A DNA stretch of 64,000 nt from contig OZ025243.1 in NCBI GenBank assembly GCA_964019155.1, positions 9,913,865 through 9,977,864 of the forward strand. The letters are read 5' to 3'. Under the pieces are notes generated by a model. It ran no database searches. It was not told where the DNA came from and saw nothing but the letters and a program-made list of their open reading frames with translations. Made by a program: the position numbers and the translations under genes. Origin of the DNA: Osedax fenrisi (Eukaryota; Annelida; Polychaeta; Sabellida; Siboglinidae). This document shows, piece after piece, positions 1-11,249 of this stretch (position 1 is its first letter; each line of letters starts with the position of its first letter).

Positions 1-182
1 CGCGTGAAATACGACACCGTTAGTCGCCCCTTTCGCTATCTCACTGTCTGTGTGTCATCTATTATAGTTTATATATTCACGTGGATGAAATTATTTATTC
101 GAGAATTAATCGTTGTGTTTTATTTTATAAATATATATATACAAATATAACAATAAACCACTAAGCTTATTTGTTTACATAA
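1..182. other. AT-rich sequence, no gene called
   Basis: The first 60 bases are richer in G+C than what follows. A + strand frame is open from base 1 to about 160 and reads hydrophobic, but it has no start, splice context or recognisable motif. It could be the end of an exon of the gene whose terminal exon is at 2272. Confidence 0.3.
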
Positions 183-189
183 CAGCATA

Positions 190-590
190 CATCCACCGAT
201 GTAAAGAAAGTTAATAAGCAATTGACGCATGCAAGAGATAGATAATAGAATAGCACGTTATTAATAAATTTATATCAGTGATTGGATATTAGTCATATTA
301 TATATGTCAATATTAAAACAGTAGGATTTATGTCGAAATAGTATGATATCTTCAATTTAATACACAAAATATGAGATATATTGATATGTTGTATTTTAAA
401 TATAATTTTATTTTTATTATTGATAATATATTAAAATTGATCGTAATTATCAATATATATATGTATAAATAAATAATAATATTTTAAATTTAGTAGGTAT
501 TTAAGTAGTAGGTTTCGACTGCAGTGCATCTATCGCAAATACACTATATGTTATGCATTCTATTAATCCACTTTCTTTACATCGATGCCT
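190..590. repeat. Fold-back repeat with CGATGTAAAGAAAGT ends
   Basis: The motif CGATGTAAAGAAAGT near 197 is matched in inverted orientation near 565-585, so the two ends can pair. A related stretch (TATAAAGAAAGTGGATAAGC) occurs near 57,418, suggesting a dispersed MITE-like family. The exact ends are not resolved. Confidence 0.4.
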
Positions 591-718
591 AAATCTTATT
601 AATATTACATATATTATTACTACCTAAATATTATGGAAGATAATTATATATATATCACCATGCTTCAGTTATATAAACATGTATTATATCCTTAAATCTT
701 ATACATAAATTTAATATA

Positions 719-1540
719 CAGTAAAACCTCTCTATAAGAAACCTCTTTATAAGAAAAACCTCTTTATAAGAAAATTGTTCACACATTTGGTTGGAATTCA
801 ACCTTTTCCACATTAAAAAAACCTCTTTATAAGAAAATATTATAAGAAAATTATAAGAAAAACCTCTTTATAAGAAACTTATTGTATAAAAAATATAACA
901 AATAATTACATAAATAGAATTATTGTATATAGATACAAATTATAGAAATTAATTATTATATAAGATATTTTTTTTTCTTACAAATATTTTATATTACATA
1001 AATAGCTCGCAATGAATTAAAATTATATTAATAATTGTTATTGTATATCCATAAATTTATTAAAATTAATTAATAAATGTTATTTATATCCTTGAATTTA
1101 TTAAAATTAATTAATAAATATTATTGTAGATTGTATCCATAAATGTATTAAAATTAATTAATAAATGTTATTATATCCTTAAATGTATTGATGATATAAT
1201 GTATTATATTATACAATTAATTTTTAAATAATAGATTATTATAATATTCATTATATTATATTCATCAATGAGATTCTAATTTATAATTGCAAATGTAAAT
1301 CTAATAAAATTTAATTATGTATTAACATGTCTAAGCGCAAACAATACAGTATACATTTTAAATATAATATAATTAAAGAAGTTGATGAAGGTTTACTAAA
1401 CAATCAAGAATTATGTAGGATACATTTCTCCATATTTATTATCAAAATCATTGGAAAAGTAAAAACCTCTTTATAAGAAAACCTCTCTATAAGAAAAAAA
1501 GTATCGAAAAAAAATAGTTTCTTATAGAGAGGTTTTACTG
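719..1540. mobile_element. Pogo/Tigger-like MITE, 822 bp, TA target duplication
   Basis: The element starts CAGTAAAACCTCTCTATAAG at 719 and ends with the exact inverted complement at 1540. The terminal inverted repeats match perfectly over about 24 bp. Both ends are flanked by TA (717-718 and 1541-1542). CAGT...AACCTCTCTATAA termini with a TA duplication are characteristic of pogo/Tigger elements in the Tc1/mariner superfamily. Many partial copies of AACCTCTTTATAAGAAA lie just inside both ends (about 740-890 and 1462-1495), as expected for subterminal binding-site repeats. No transposase frame is present, so it is non-autonomous. Confidence 0.88.
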
Positions 1541-1687
1541 TATATATATATTATATTTATTAGTATTCACTTATAATATTCTTTATTTCAAACCTAATTT
1601 TTCTATTTTTATGGTTTATTATAATTTATTAAATTTTTGTTCTATAGTATATTATAATAATATTATCTATACATGATTTATAATTAT

Positions 1688-1718
<31 letters not shown>

Positions 1719-2271
1719 TAAACATTTAAATGATAAACGAATAGTTTACTAAATATATATCATTTATAAAAATATAAAAATAAATATTAATATGAAAATT
1801 AATTAATATTTATACAAATTCATGTAAATAATATAATAAGTATGTTTATCTAAATACTTATATAACTTACATATTAGTTTTATAAGTGTATATAAATATT
1901 ATTTAATAATATATTGGGATTAAATACTATATTTTACGTATTAATTTGTAACTTTTCATTGCAATTTAAACCATATATATATATATATATAAATAGTATA
2001 TGTACAATATAATTTAAATGTATTAAAATAATATTTATATGATAATTAGTAAATTAAAAATGGCAAAAATATATGTAATTGAATACGATGGGATAATTCT
2101 TCACATCGTAAATTATTGATGTATTACATCCGAAATCACCTTAGTTACAACTGTTGAATCCTAGCGCTTAACTTAGCCTACCACCATCACCATGGTTACA
2201 CACCGTAACCATACCTACCTCACCAACACACACGTGCACACCACTCTAAACTAACACACGATTACACACAG
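1541..2271. other. AT-rich non-coding stretch
   Basis: Apart from (TA)n runs near 1690-1711 and 1975-1991, nothing is recognised until the C+A-rich run before the acceptor at 2270-2271. It is probably intron of the gene ending at 2430. Confidence 0.4.
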
Positions 2272-2430
2272 GTACATCAGCAAATCTTCCACCCTCACGT
2301 CGCCATGTGTCTAACCATGGAATTCCCTGACGTGTTCATGTCGCGTTGCCAGGACAACAACGACAACCAGAAGTGGCTGTTTGACACCATGAACTCTACC
2401 GCACTCGACATCGATTTCCAGAGCCCCTAG
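2272..2430 (+). CDS. Terminal exon of a ricin-B-type lectin protein (GalNAc-transferase-like C-terminus)
   Basis: After a CA-rich tract ending in AG at 2270-2271, a frame starting GTA CAT CAG is open for 52 codons and stops at TAG 2428-2430. It reads ...HVAMCLTMEFPDVFMSRC, then QDNNDNQKWLF. The CL...F-x-x-C...NQKWLF pattern is the last strand set and QxW motif of a ricin B (beta-trefoil) domain. Such a domain forms the C-terminus of secretory-pathway polypeptide N-acetylgalactosaminyltransferases, which start mucin-type O-glycosylation in the Golgi. Earlier exons would lie upstream of the window. An opposite-strand frame across the same bases (2311-2505) has no family features. The lectin-fold call is fairly secure, but the specific enzyme is inference. 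Confidence 0.55.
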   Translation, partial: VHQQIFHPHVAMCLTMEFPDVFMSRCQDNNDNQKWLFDTMNSTALDIDFQSP

Positions 2431-3344
2431 ACCCCCTATAGGGTCTATAGACCCCCCACCGCCGCCCCTACTAACATTCCATTGTCTTCGTCTATTGTCT
2501 TCCATCCGTTACAGAAAACAGTGCCTTATCGTCGTGTGGATATTGTTATCTATTATTTGATATTATACTTTTTACTGTCGAGAAATTATTATTTGCAATA
2601 ATTATATAGTTATGTATATAATGATGTGTTGTATTTACATGTATTTGTTATAAATGTACAACGATACAAGTTGGTGATTTAATACCTCCTTTACCTTCAT
2701 AATTTATTATTATCGATATATTTATATATTTTTACTTACGATATTTTAAATTTTACATGCATACATAAGTTTATATTTATTATATATTCTATTATCCACT
2801 TTACTAATAGATATATTTTTAATTACTTTATTATTTAATATACTTATCAATTTATTATATTATATGATCATTTATTTATAACATTATAAATTACATTAAT
2901 TATTTAATGTTTAATTGGTATGTAAACTAAAATTATAGAATAATAATTATATTGTATAATCGAAAATATTTATTATATAATTATTTAAACCATATACATA
3001 ATATTACTTTCATAGATTTACAACAATATGCGAGGTTCAAATTAGTTATATATATATATATATATATATATCTTCAATAAAGAAATATATAAATATATCT
3101 TTAATTAATTTTGTAATATCTCTAATCTAAGTATAGTTTATATTTTAATAAAATTCATTATTAAATATTGACTATTTTAACAGTATATCTAGAGATATTT
3201 GTTTCATATACTTAATAATATAATAATTACATAAATATATATAAAATACCAATTACATTATACTTAAATAATAATATAGAACAAGTTTAATCATTAATGG
3301 GACCCTAACATCTTCTCAGATAATATAACATTGATATTAGTAAC
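2431..3344. other. 3' flank, AT-rich, no gene seen
   Basis: It begins with the untranslated end of the lectin exon, including a short AGACCC/GGGTCT inverted repeat at 2430-2448. It continues as AT-rich sequence with a (TA)n run near 3050-3071. No reading frame or RNA gene is supported. Confidence 0.4.
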
Positions 3345-3354
3345 AATATTCATT

Positions 3355-3456
3355 AAAGGGTATCCCACTAGTAGTAGGCCAGTATTTCCGGGAATAATGC
3401 CCCGAAATGTTTGTTAGAAAGTTAAACTACAATTATAGTAGGATATCCCCTTAATG
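3355..3456. mobile_element. Short MITE, family A (AAAGGGGGTATCCCACTA ends)
   Basis: An imperfect inverted repeat runs from AAAGGGTATCCCACTAG to TAGTAGGATATCCCCTT. The same 10 bases, AATATTCATT, flank both sides (3345-3354 and 3457-3466), as expected for a target duplication. The interior holds the family word AGTATTTCCGG. Relatives lie at 6567, 16825, 16930, 32058, 32640 and 40472. Confidence 0.65.
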
Positions 3457-3647
3457 AATATTCATTTGTACCTTCTACTATTCAATTTGAGGAATGGAAT
3501 ACCTCTTTTGAAAAATTTATTTTATCAAAGAAATCTAATAGTCCTAATGACACCGAATCCTCAAATGGCTCTTTTTCATCAGACTGACTAGATGAGCCTA
3601 ATCATAATATTCCATCTCGACTTCCTAAACATAATATATCTTGTTCT

Positions 3648-4013
3648 ATGTTCAATGCACGGTCAGTTCGTAATAAGGCTGATATTATACATCAATTAAT
3701 TATTGATTCTAAAAGTTCTATAGTTGCTATTACTGAGACATGGCTGACAAATAATGACTCTTCCATTCCTTCACAATTGACTCCAACTAATTTCGATATT
3801 ATTCAAGCGAACAGATTATCACCATCCCGTGGAGGAGGTTTAGCTATTATTTATTCTTCTGAATTTAAGCTACTATCATCATCCATTCCAAGTACTATCT
3901 CTTGCGAAATACTCAGTTGTCGTTTCTTGTTACATAATTCAATTATTATTCAATTTATTCTTATTTATCGTCCACCATCATCAATATTTAACAACTTTTT
4001 ATCTGAACTTTAA
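3648..4013 (+). pseudogene. LINE endonuclease domain, N-terminal part
   Basis: The translation begins MFNARSVRNKADIIHQLI and continues with the TETWL motif and an SRGGGLAIIY motif. These are landmarks of the exonuclease-endonuclease-phosphatase fold endonuclease that nicks target DNA for CR1/L2-type retroposition. A TAA at 4011-4013 interrupts it. The same frame resumes at once with the catalytic ILGDFN motif near 4050, so the stop is a single nonsense change. The frame is also open upstream of the first ATG to about 3588, so that ATG is not necessarily the original start. Confidence 0.8.
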
Positions 4014-4043
4014 TCCCTTTTTGAATCAATCTCGACAGATAAT

Positions 4044-5894
4044 TTGATAATTCTTGGTGATTTTAATGTTCAAGTGAATACACATTCGTTGTGCTCTGAA
4101 TCATTTAAGAAGCTTATCTATGAATATTCTTACAATCAACTTGTTAATTTTCCAACACATACTAGTGGTAATACTATTGACTTGATAATTATTCCCCCTG
4201 ATTCAGCTATTATTTCAAAACCCACTCAAGGTAACCTGATTTCTGACCATTATGTTATTTCTTTTGATATACTTGTCTCTCCTTTTATATTGAGTGACCA
4301 TGTTAAACACTACAGAAACATTTCAAAAATTAATCTACAATTGTTCATCAATTCTGTATATGCTTATATATCTATTCATGATACATCTTTAGCGAATTAC
4401 ATATCTTATGATAATTTTAATGATGCACTACGATATTCCCTTGATGCACATTCACCTTTATTAATTAGGACCAAGAAATATGGTGCTCACTCTCCTTGGT
4501 TTAACAATGACCTTGTTCTTCTAAGGAGAAGACTTCGCTACCATCAGTTGAAATTCAAGCGAAGCAACTGTTTTACCCATCTTGAATCTTTCAAAAATAT
4601 AAGATCTTTGTACAAGAAAAAATTATCAGCAGCAAGATCTTCCTTCTATACTGATAAACTTAATAAGTATGGCACTTCTACCAAAGAAGCTTTTAAATTA
4701 GCTTTTTCTCTAATTGGTAAAAATCGGAATAAAAATCTACCAGATGGTTCTGATGATAATCTGTGTTCTTTATTTGCTAACTTTTTTCAAAATAAAGTTT
4801 TAAAAATAATAGATGATCTTCCTGTAGTAGATTCTATTTATTTTGAAAGTTCACCCTCTTTCTCTGATACTCACTGGTCTTATTTTAATTTACCCACTTC
4901 TTCTGTTGTCCTTTCTCTCATTTCTTGTTTGAAATCCAATTCCCCACTTGACCCTGTTCCTCTTAATTTACTTCGTATATTATCTCCCTATCTAATTGAT
5001 ATAATTACTGGTATAATTCGTGTATCATTATCTTCATCCATTGTACCACAATCGATGAAGTATGCTTACATCACTCCGATATTAAAGAAACATAATCTCG
5101 ATTCTTCCATACTATCCAACTATCGTCCTATTTCGCAATTATCATCAATTTCTAAGACTATGGAACGCATAGTTGCGCGTCAGCTTATTGATTATATCAT
5201 ATCGAACTCTATTGTGGATTGCTTTCAGAGTGCATACCTTCCCAATCATAGTACAGAAACTGCCCTAAACATTGTGTTTAACGATATTATACTATCTATG
5301 GATAATAAGGCTTCTTGTTATTTGGTTCTTCTTGATCTGTCTAGTGCCTTTGATACGTTAAATCATATGATTCTTTCTTACCGTATTCATGGACAGGTTC
5401 ACAACTGGTTGATGTCATTTGTATCTAATAGAATATCTTCGGTAAAGATCAAGTCATCTTTGTCGGCTCCATTTGATCACACTCATGGCGTTCCTCAAGG
5501 ATCAGTACTGGGTCCGATTCTTTTTATTTTGTATATTCTTCCCATTAATTTGATTTTTAAAAAATACCCAAATATTCGTTATCACCTCTTTGCTGATGAC
5601 TTACAAATTTATACTTTTTTTCCACCTGGTTCTGATATTGACATAATTCAACTTTCAATTTCTAACTGTATTAAAGATTTAATCTCTTGGTTTTCCTGTA
5701 ATTCACTTTCATTAAATATTACTAAAACTGATAGCATTATACTTTCTAGATCTCTTTCTTCAATTACTCTCACTCATCCATTCCTTATCTCACTTCCTAT
5801 CTCAAACACCATCACTACTCTAGGGTTTACTATAAATAATGTATTATATAATAGATTACTCAGTACATATATCAAACACTGTCCGCACTGCTAA
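4044..5894 (+). pseudogene. LINE endonuclease end plus reverse transcriptase
   Basis: The 616-codon frame starts with ILGDFNVQVN and has SDHYVISF, the endonuclease catalytic end. The reverse transcriptase follows: NYRPISQLSSISK near residue 362, SSAFDTLNHM near 433, HGVPQGSVLGPILF near 481 and the catalytic FADD in YHLFADDLQIY near 515. Between FDTLNH and NWLMSF a few residues usual for the family are missing, which points to a small deletion. The last codons run out of frame; the true continuation is the +1 frame from about 5839. Confidence 0.85.
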
Positions 5895-6429
5895 TTATTT
5901 CCTGTATAATATAGGCAAGGCTCGCTCTAAGCTAACATTTAATTTAACTAAATCATTATTACATTCATTAGTTTGTAGTCGACTTAGATATTGTAATTCG
6001 CTTTTAATTAATATTCCGCAAAAATTGATGAAAAAATTCGATTCAATACAACGTAGAGCTGTTCGCATATTATTTAAGCTAAAGCGTAGTGATTTAACCA
6101 TATCTATACATTCCATAATGGCGACTCTCGGGTGGTTGCAGTTTCGAGATTTATGCAAGTTTCGACTTCTATGCATTACTCACAAGGCTATATATATGGG
6201 AGTTCCGTCTTACCTATCGAAGGGACTCATAATTCGAACAACTACTCGTCCGAGTCGCAAATGTGAGCTGATGAAACTCTCTCTACCGCTTGTCTCATCT
6301 ATGTATGCAGATGCTGCTTTCACGGTTGCTGCTCCGAAATACTGGAATAGTCTTCCCGATGAATTACGCACCATGTCATCATTTATGAGTTTTAAATGTC
6401 GACTACATACATATATGGTATCATTATAA
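5839..6429 (+). pseudogene. LINE C-terminal region after frameshift
   Basis: This 196-codon frame continues the reverse-transcriptase polypeptide. It holds SRLRYCNSLL, IQRRAVRI, SIMATLGWLQFRDLCKFRLL, THKA and FTVAAPKYWNSLPDELR, the conserved C-terminal pattern of CR1/L2/Rex-type elements. It lies one frame away from the preceding segment, so the copy cannot make an intact protein. The usual order shows that it is not a separate gene. Confidence 0.85.
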
Positions 6430-6566
6430 TGTCTTCTTTTTAAATTTATTATTATTTGCGTAACTATTTATTTGTTTTATTATTTCAACTTGACGCACAT
6501 AAACGTCCATCGTTTTCTGAGTCAATAAACCTTTCTATTATTAACTTGCCAGAAATATAGTAACAT

Positions 6567-6674
6567 TAAAGGGGGTATCCCACTACAACTTACTAGATGT
6601 GTATATAAATTACTTTCTAGCAAAAATTATTCGACATTATTTCCTGAAATACTGGTAGTGGGATACCCCCTTTA
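6567..6674. mobile_element. Short MITE, family A, with 20-bp perfect terminal repeats
   Basis: TAAAGGGGGTATCCCACTAC at 6567 is matched exactly by its complement ending at 6674. The 108-bp element has no coding capacity. It abuts the 3' end of the LINE that starts beside the other family-A copy at 3355. Confidence 0.8.
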
Positions 6675-6934
6675 TATAAACTAATACAAAATATTAAATA
6701 CATATTAATCTAGAAAGTGAATATGTTAGTACATACTATATAGTTAATCTTTAGAACTTATTTGTCTTCCTTTCAAAATATTATTTTATTTCTATAAATT
6801 AGTATTCACATTAAAATATATTATAATAATATATGATATTTTTAATATAATATGAACATTTTTTAATAAATTGTATTAATGTAGTTATAAAAGTTATTTT
6901 ATTTTGGTAGCAGGGAAATTAAACAGGTGAATAG

Positions 6935-6971
6935 TAAGACCTCCTATAACCTCGAGGTTATAGGAGATCTT
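6935..6971. mobile_element. Ultra-short palindromic insert, copy 1
   Basis: A 36-bp palindrome with left arm AAGACCTCCTATAACCTC and one mismatch in the right arm sits between two exact copies of GTGAATAGT (6927-6935 and 6972-6980). Copies of the same palindrome at 40703, 46999 and 53094 sit in unrelated flanks. This looks like a mobile insert with an 8-9 bp target duplication. Confidence 0.7.
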
Positions 6972-6980
6972 GTGAATAGT

Positions 6981-7753
6981 CAGTTGATACAACGTTAGTC
7001 TTTCCATCTGACATGCTAAAAAACTAACACCCATATAAGTTTATATTTATCGCTACATATAATAATAAAGTAATATATATATACATCAACCTCTTCATTA
7101 CTATATGATGTTCATAAAAATGTAGCGACGCTCCACTGTCTATATTGCTATTAATATACATTAGTTGGTGTTGTTAAATATTATCCATGTAATAATCTTT
7201 GTAATTATTTACAATTTTAAATTTCAAGAAATTTAAATTAAAAAATCATACTTTATTTTTTAATCTAATTCTTACGTTTATTTATATATTTTCTTTGTAA
7301 ATCAGAATATAATTTAATTATAAATATTTAAATAATTTGTATTATTAATTCATATAGATATTATATTATATAAATACTATATAACAGCAATTTAAATTCT
7401 AAAATTAATAAAAATCACAAATATTATTTAGTAATAATATAATAATTATTATACATAATAATTATATTACTAATATAATTAAATATTAAAAATAATTAAA
7501 TATTATTGAATCAATAATGTATTTATGTAATTCATTTATATTAATATAAATTTAAAGTCGTACTTAAACTGTTAAAGAAGTATATAAGTATTATTCTATA
7601 AAATTATATTTTTAATTTTTACTAACGTCTATTTATCTTTTTAATTAATTATACTATTTTGTAATAATTATTATAATAATATAATATTTAATTATATATT
7701 TAATATAATAGTATTAAATATATTTTATTTTATTATTTTAAACATATATTATA
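6981..7753. other. AT-rich upstream region of the GTPase gene
   Basis: It is strongly AT-rich, with several short AATAATTATT-type inverted repeats near 7430-7460 and 7660-7700. No promoter motif can be picked out with confidence in this composition. Confidence 0.3.
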
Positions 7754-10700
7754 ATGATTAAAAATAGATTTTTCTCTAATATACATAGCTATTCTTTCAA
7801 AATAATCTATCGGTCTCTAACTGTTAAATATAATGAAAATAAAGTTGTGACACATAGTAAAAATAATTCCAATCCGTTATGGAAATTACAAGACCTTGTT
7901 AGCATTCCTTTACTTGATCATGAGATTGAACAGTTTAATCCTAGTAAACAAGAAATCGAATCATCACAATGTTATTTCAAAAAGAATATTGTGACTATGC
8001 GAGGAGTTGCCAAGGCTACTATGCTTCCGCAGAATTCTAAATTATCTGAAGTAAGTTAGTTAGACACTTTAATTTTAATACTTTGTAATGATATTTAAAT
8101 AATGTATATATCGATATATCGATATATGTAAGTTAAAACTACATGTATGGTTATTATAGTGATTTATATTATTGCACTGGTTAATCTAATGTATTACATT
8201 CTTAGTCCAATGTTTGATAGTGCCACTATTCAAAAACTATTTACATAGGTGAAATTTATACAATATGTAATATAATGCGGATGATGTCAAAAACATCCGG
8301 CATTATATTCGATTAATATTGTATATTTACGCGTATTTAAGTAACATATATGATAATTAACTATAGAGTAGTAACATAAATATACTGCTATATAACTGGT
8401 GTTTGTATTTATAACTTATAGGCTATATAATGTACATAATAAGATGGTAACAAGTCATAAATTGTTGAAATGTTTCAAAAACGTAAATCGATCGCCGCTC
8501 GCGGAGCTTCTCGGGAGCGTGTGCGTTAATAATTGAGCCTATAAGTTATATATACAAACACCTGTTAGGATAATATAGCATTATATATATATGTTACTAA
8601 TCTATAGTTAATTATCATATATGTTACTTAAATAGATAGATAGATATAGTTTATTGTTTAAAACAAACAAAATGACATAAAACAATAATAATAATAAAAA
8701 ACAAATAACGAATATAAACGAATATATATAATGATTTATAAATGCCATGTTACATATGGTTAAGATATAAAATTAACAAATGATATAATAAAAAATAATA
8801 ATAAAATACACATACATATACGATATTAATCGAATATAATGCCGGATGTTTCGACATGTACCATATAATACAATAGCTATAGTAGTTAATATACCACTCT
8901 TGAATCATCTTTATAATTTGTCGTCTACCTTTAATATTAGAGTGGTTATTTCAATAATAATTTATAAATTTTATAATTAATTTTATGTATATTAATTCAA
9001 TTTATATTATTAATAATATTCATAATACTATATCGAAATAGGTTTCTTTTATTGGAGCGAGTAACTGTGGAAAGTCTTCATTAATAAAGTCGTTATTTTT
9101 CAATCCAGCCATAAACAAAGTGAAAATATCTATATCAAAAAAACCGGTTTTTTACCTAACTAATGATAGTCGAGATAGTTATATATCAAGATTTTAATTT
9201 CTAGGGTCATACGAACGCTATTAAAATGTACAAAGTGGATACTCTATTTTCTTTGGTGGATATGCCTGGTTACGGACTAAACATGCCTTCGTATTTCATT
9301 GAATGCGTAGAAGAATACCTCCGTAAGCGTAAACAGTTTGTGTTTTTAGATTATAGATGTAGAATCATAGCTTAATACTTATTTAAATATTAAATTATTA
9401 AATATATTCATATAATAATAAATGTATTAAATGAGTTTAAATTGTAATGTATCACCAAAGATATAACACTCCCTATGCATGCAACGTAATTTAGTAATAT
9501 CCCTTGCAGCTGCTAGCAGTAGTATCGAAATCACTGAAATAGATTTAGGTTCGGCTCTGTTTGCATACAACAATGTTTTCATTGCTCTATTAAATTACAT
9601 GCAATATAAATTAGCTTTTACTTACTAAATATATATTTATAGCAATTAAAACATACATATCATATTTGTTTGTTATATATTAGTAATTAACACTTAGTTT
9701 TCATCATATAAAGATTAATTTAAAGCATATTATTTAACATTTTAAAAGTGTATAGTTAAATACGAATTTACATTATAAACAACACATAGTTCCTAAAAGT
9801 AACCCGCTATAGGTGGCACTGGGGTATTTTATATACAAATTCGAATTACACAATTTCGCGTAAATGTTATATCTTTCCTTCGGAAAATCTTTGGTATCAC
9901 TTAATGTATTTCACAATATCTTTATCTTATAAACTAACGTGAAACATACAAATTTAATTGAAATTTATAATTTTACTACGAATTAAGGTATAAACATTAA
10001 TATAACCAGATAATTATATTATAACTATATGATATTTATATGTTAAATTAGTACGCATGCCGACTACACCCGAATATATTCTATAAATAGATTAGTGCAC
10101 ACATTCCTATTGGTGGACTGCGAGGCGGGAATCACTGAATACGACGAGATAGGTATCGAGATGCTCAAGGAGTTTGCTAAACCCTTCACGGTAAGTGGGT
10201 ACACTATACTGAGATATCTAATTAAGTGGGTGTATCGTATTAGAATATTATTGAAAGGAGACAATGTATAACATGAGTTTTTATTTCTGGAATTAAAATT
10301 GTCAATAATCTTTATGAACTATCTCTATAACAAAAAATTTCTAATGTAATGATGAAATATTCAATATATCGGTATTTATTTTATATATTCTTGTTTATTA
10401 ATTGATAATTTATTAAATAGTATAGAATAAATATTTTCTAACGATAACATATGTTATTGAAATTTATTAATTCATATTATAATAAATGTATCATTTTATT
10501 AAAATATATCATTTGAATTAATATTAATTATCAAAACCTAGTTCTAAATAATTACACAACATTGCATTACTAATTAAAATAGACTTCTACGACTATCGAT
10601 AAGTTTATTTTTATATTAGATCTCTAAATAATTATATAAATTAATGATTTAGATATTATCACAATTATATAATACAACAACAAATAGTTGCGTAATCTAA

Positions 10701-10869
10701 TTTCTAATATCAATCGAACTGATCAGTAAACAATAACTCTACCGCGATAGTTCGTTCTGACTAAAACAGACCTGGTGGATGATAGAAGACTGATAGACCT
10801 GCTCCTGAACGTAAAGAATCGATACCAAGCCGCGAACAGCTCTTGTCTGCCCCAGGCTTTCTTAGTGAG
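7754..10869 (+). CDS. GTPBP8: EngB/YihA-family mitochondrial GTPase, GTPBP8-like (3' end missing)
   Basis: Five exons join in phase: 7754-8050, 9042-9146, 9205-9322 (or to 9328), 10096-10190 and 10751-10869. The product starts MIKNRFFSNIHSYSFKIIYR, a basic leader typical of mitochondrial import. The GTPase motifs come in order: G1 GASNCGKSS and the SKKPGHT segment (exons 2/3), G3 LVDMPGYG (exon 3), HTFLLVDCEAGI (exon 4) and G4 TKTD (exon 5). EngB-type proteins bind GTP and assist ribosome assembly; the animal member GTPBP8 acts in mitochondria. Exon 5 ends in phase 2 at AG/GTTAGA. The following exon, which should carry the G5 SA motif, was not found, and the exon 3/4 junction is ambiguous between two in-phase donors. 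Intron 1 holds a fold-back element and intron 3 a dispersed repeat. Confidence 0.8.
8284..8857. mobile_element. Fold-back element in intron 1 of the GTPase gene
   Basis: CATCCGGCATTATATTCGAT near 8293 is repeated in inverted orientation near 8830-8852. A second, inner pair of arms of about 90 bp (TAACATATATGATAATTAAC... near 8341-8430 and its complement near 8538-8632) encloses a G+C-rich core (about 8480-8530). The right arm carries an extra AT-rich run of about 180 bp. No protein is encoded, so it is probably a non-autonomous DNA transposon. Confidence 0.6.
9465..9960. repeat. Dispersed ~500-bp repeat, family R1, copy 1
   Basis: This stretch aligns by eye with 62,400-62,800 in the same orientation and, more closely, with 63,760-64,000 in inverted orientation. 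Shared words include AGTAACCCGCTATAGGTGGC and CAAATTCGAATTACAC. It lies in intron 3 of the GTPase gene. Its nature (MITE or other) is unknown. Confidence 0.7.
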
Positions 10870-11249
10870 GTTAGATATACTCGATACGAGGGGGTTATGT
10901 TAGTACTATTCATCTCGCTAGGTTATTACTAACGTGCCTCATTCGTTTTATTCTTCGTAAGTTATGTGTCATATACGAATGTATATTTTAATTCACAGTG
11001 AATTAGTTGATTTTTATTCAATACACAACAAAGAATATTTCTTAATTCGAGAAATTATATTACTTATTTAATTGAAAGTATAACTATAATTATAACCATA
11101 GAGCTCATATTGCGTAATAGTTGTAAATAATATGTATTTTATCTAAATCATTTCTAAATAATAAAATAGATTATTACAAATCTATAGAATAATTTTGGAG
11201 TTCCACTTGCTGAAATATTTATCAATTTGATCTAATATTATTTATTAAA
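10870..11249. other. AT-rich, no exon recognised
   Basis: The missing last exon of the GTPase gene should follow somewhere after this donor. No frame giving the G5 motif in the right phase was seen between 10,870 and 13,835. Confidence 0.3.

Larger units (their letters stand above)
3457..6566 (+). mobile_element. CR1/L2-like LINE (non-LTR retrotransposon), decayed
   Basis: A retroposon body covers the interval between two family-A MITEs. In order it shows a tail that may be the end of ORF1 (about 3470-3585), an apurinic-type endonuclease, a reverse transcriptase and the C-terminal region typical of CR1/L2 elements. The copy is inactive: it has in-frame stops near 3585 and at 4011-4013, a short deletion in the reverse transcriptase, and a frameshift near 5830. 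The 3' end past 6430 is AT-rich with no clear poly(A) tail, ending near CAATAAACC. Its base composition is less extreme than the surrounding DNA. Confidence 0.85.

Noticed and set aside
2311..2505. 64-codon minus-strand frame over the lectin exon
   Set aside because: It has a glycine run and no family features. The + strand frame carries the ricin QxW motif and a proper splice context.
5895..6176. 93-codon minus-strand frame
   Set aside because: Antisense shadow of the LINE C-terminal region.
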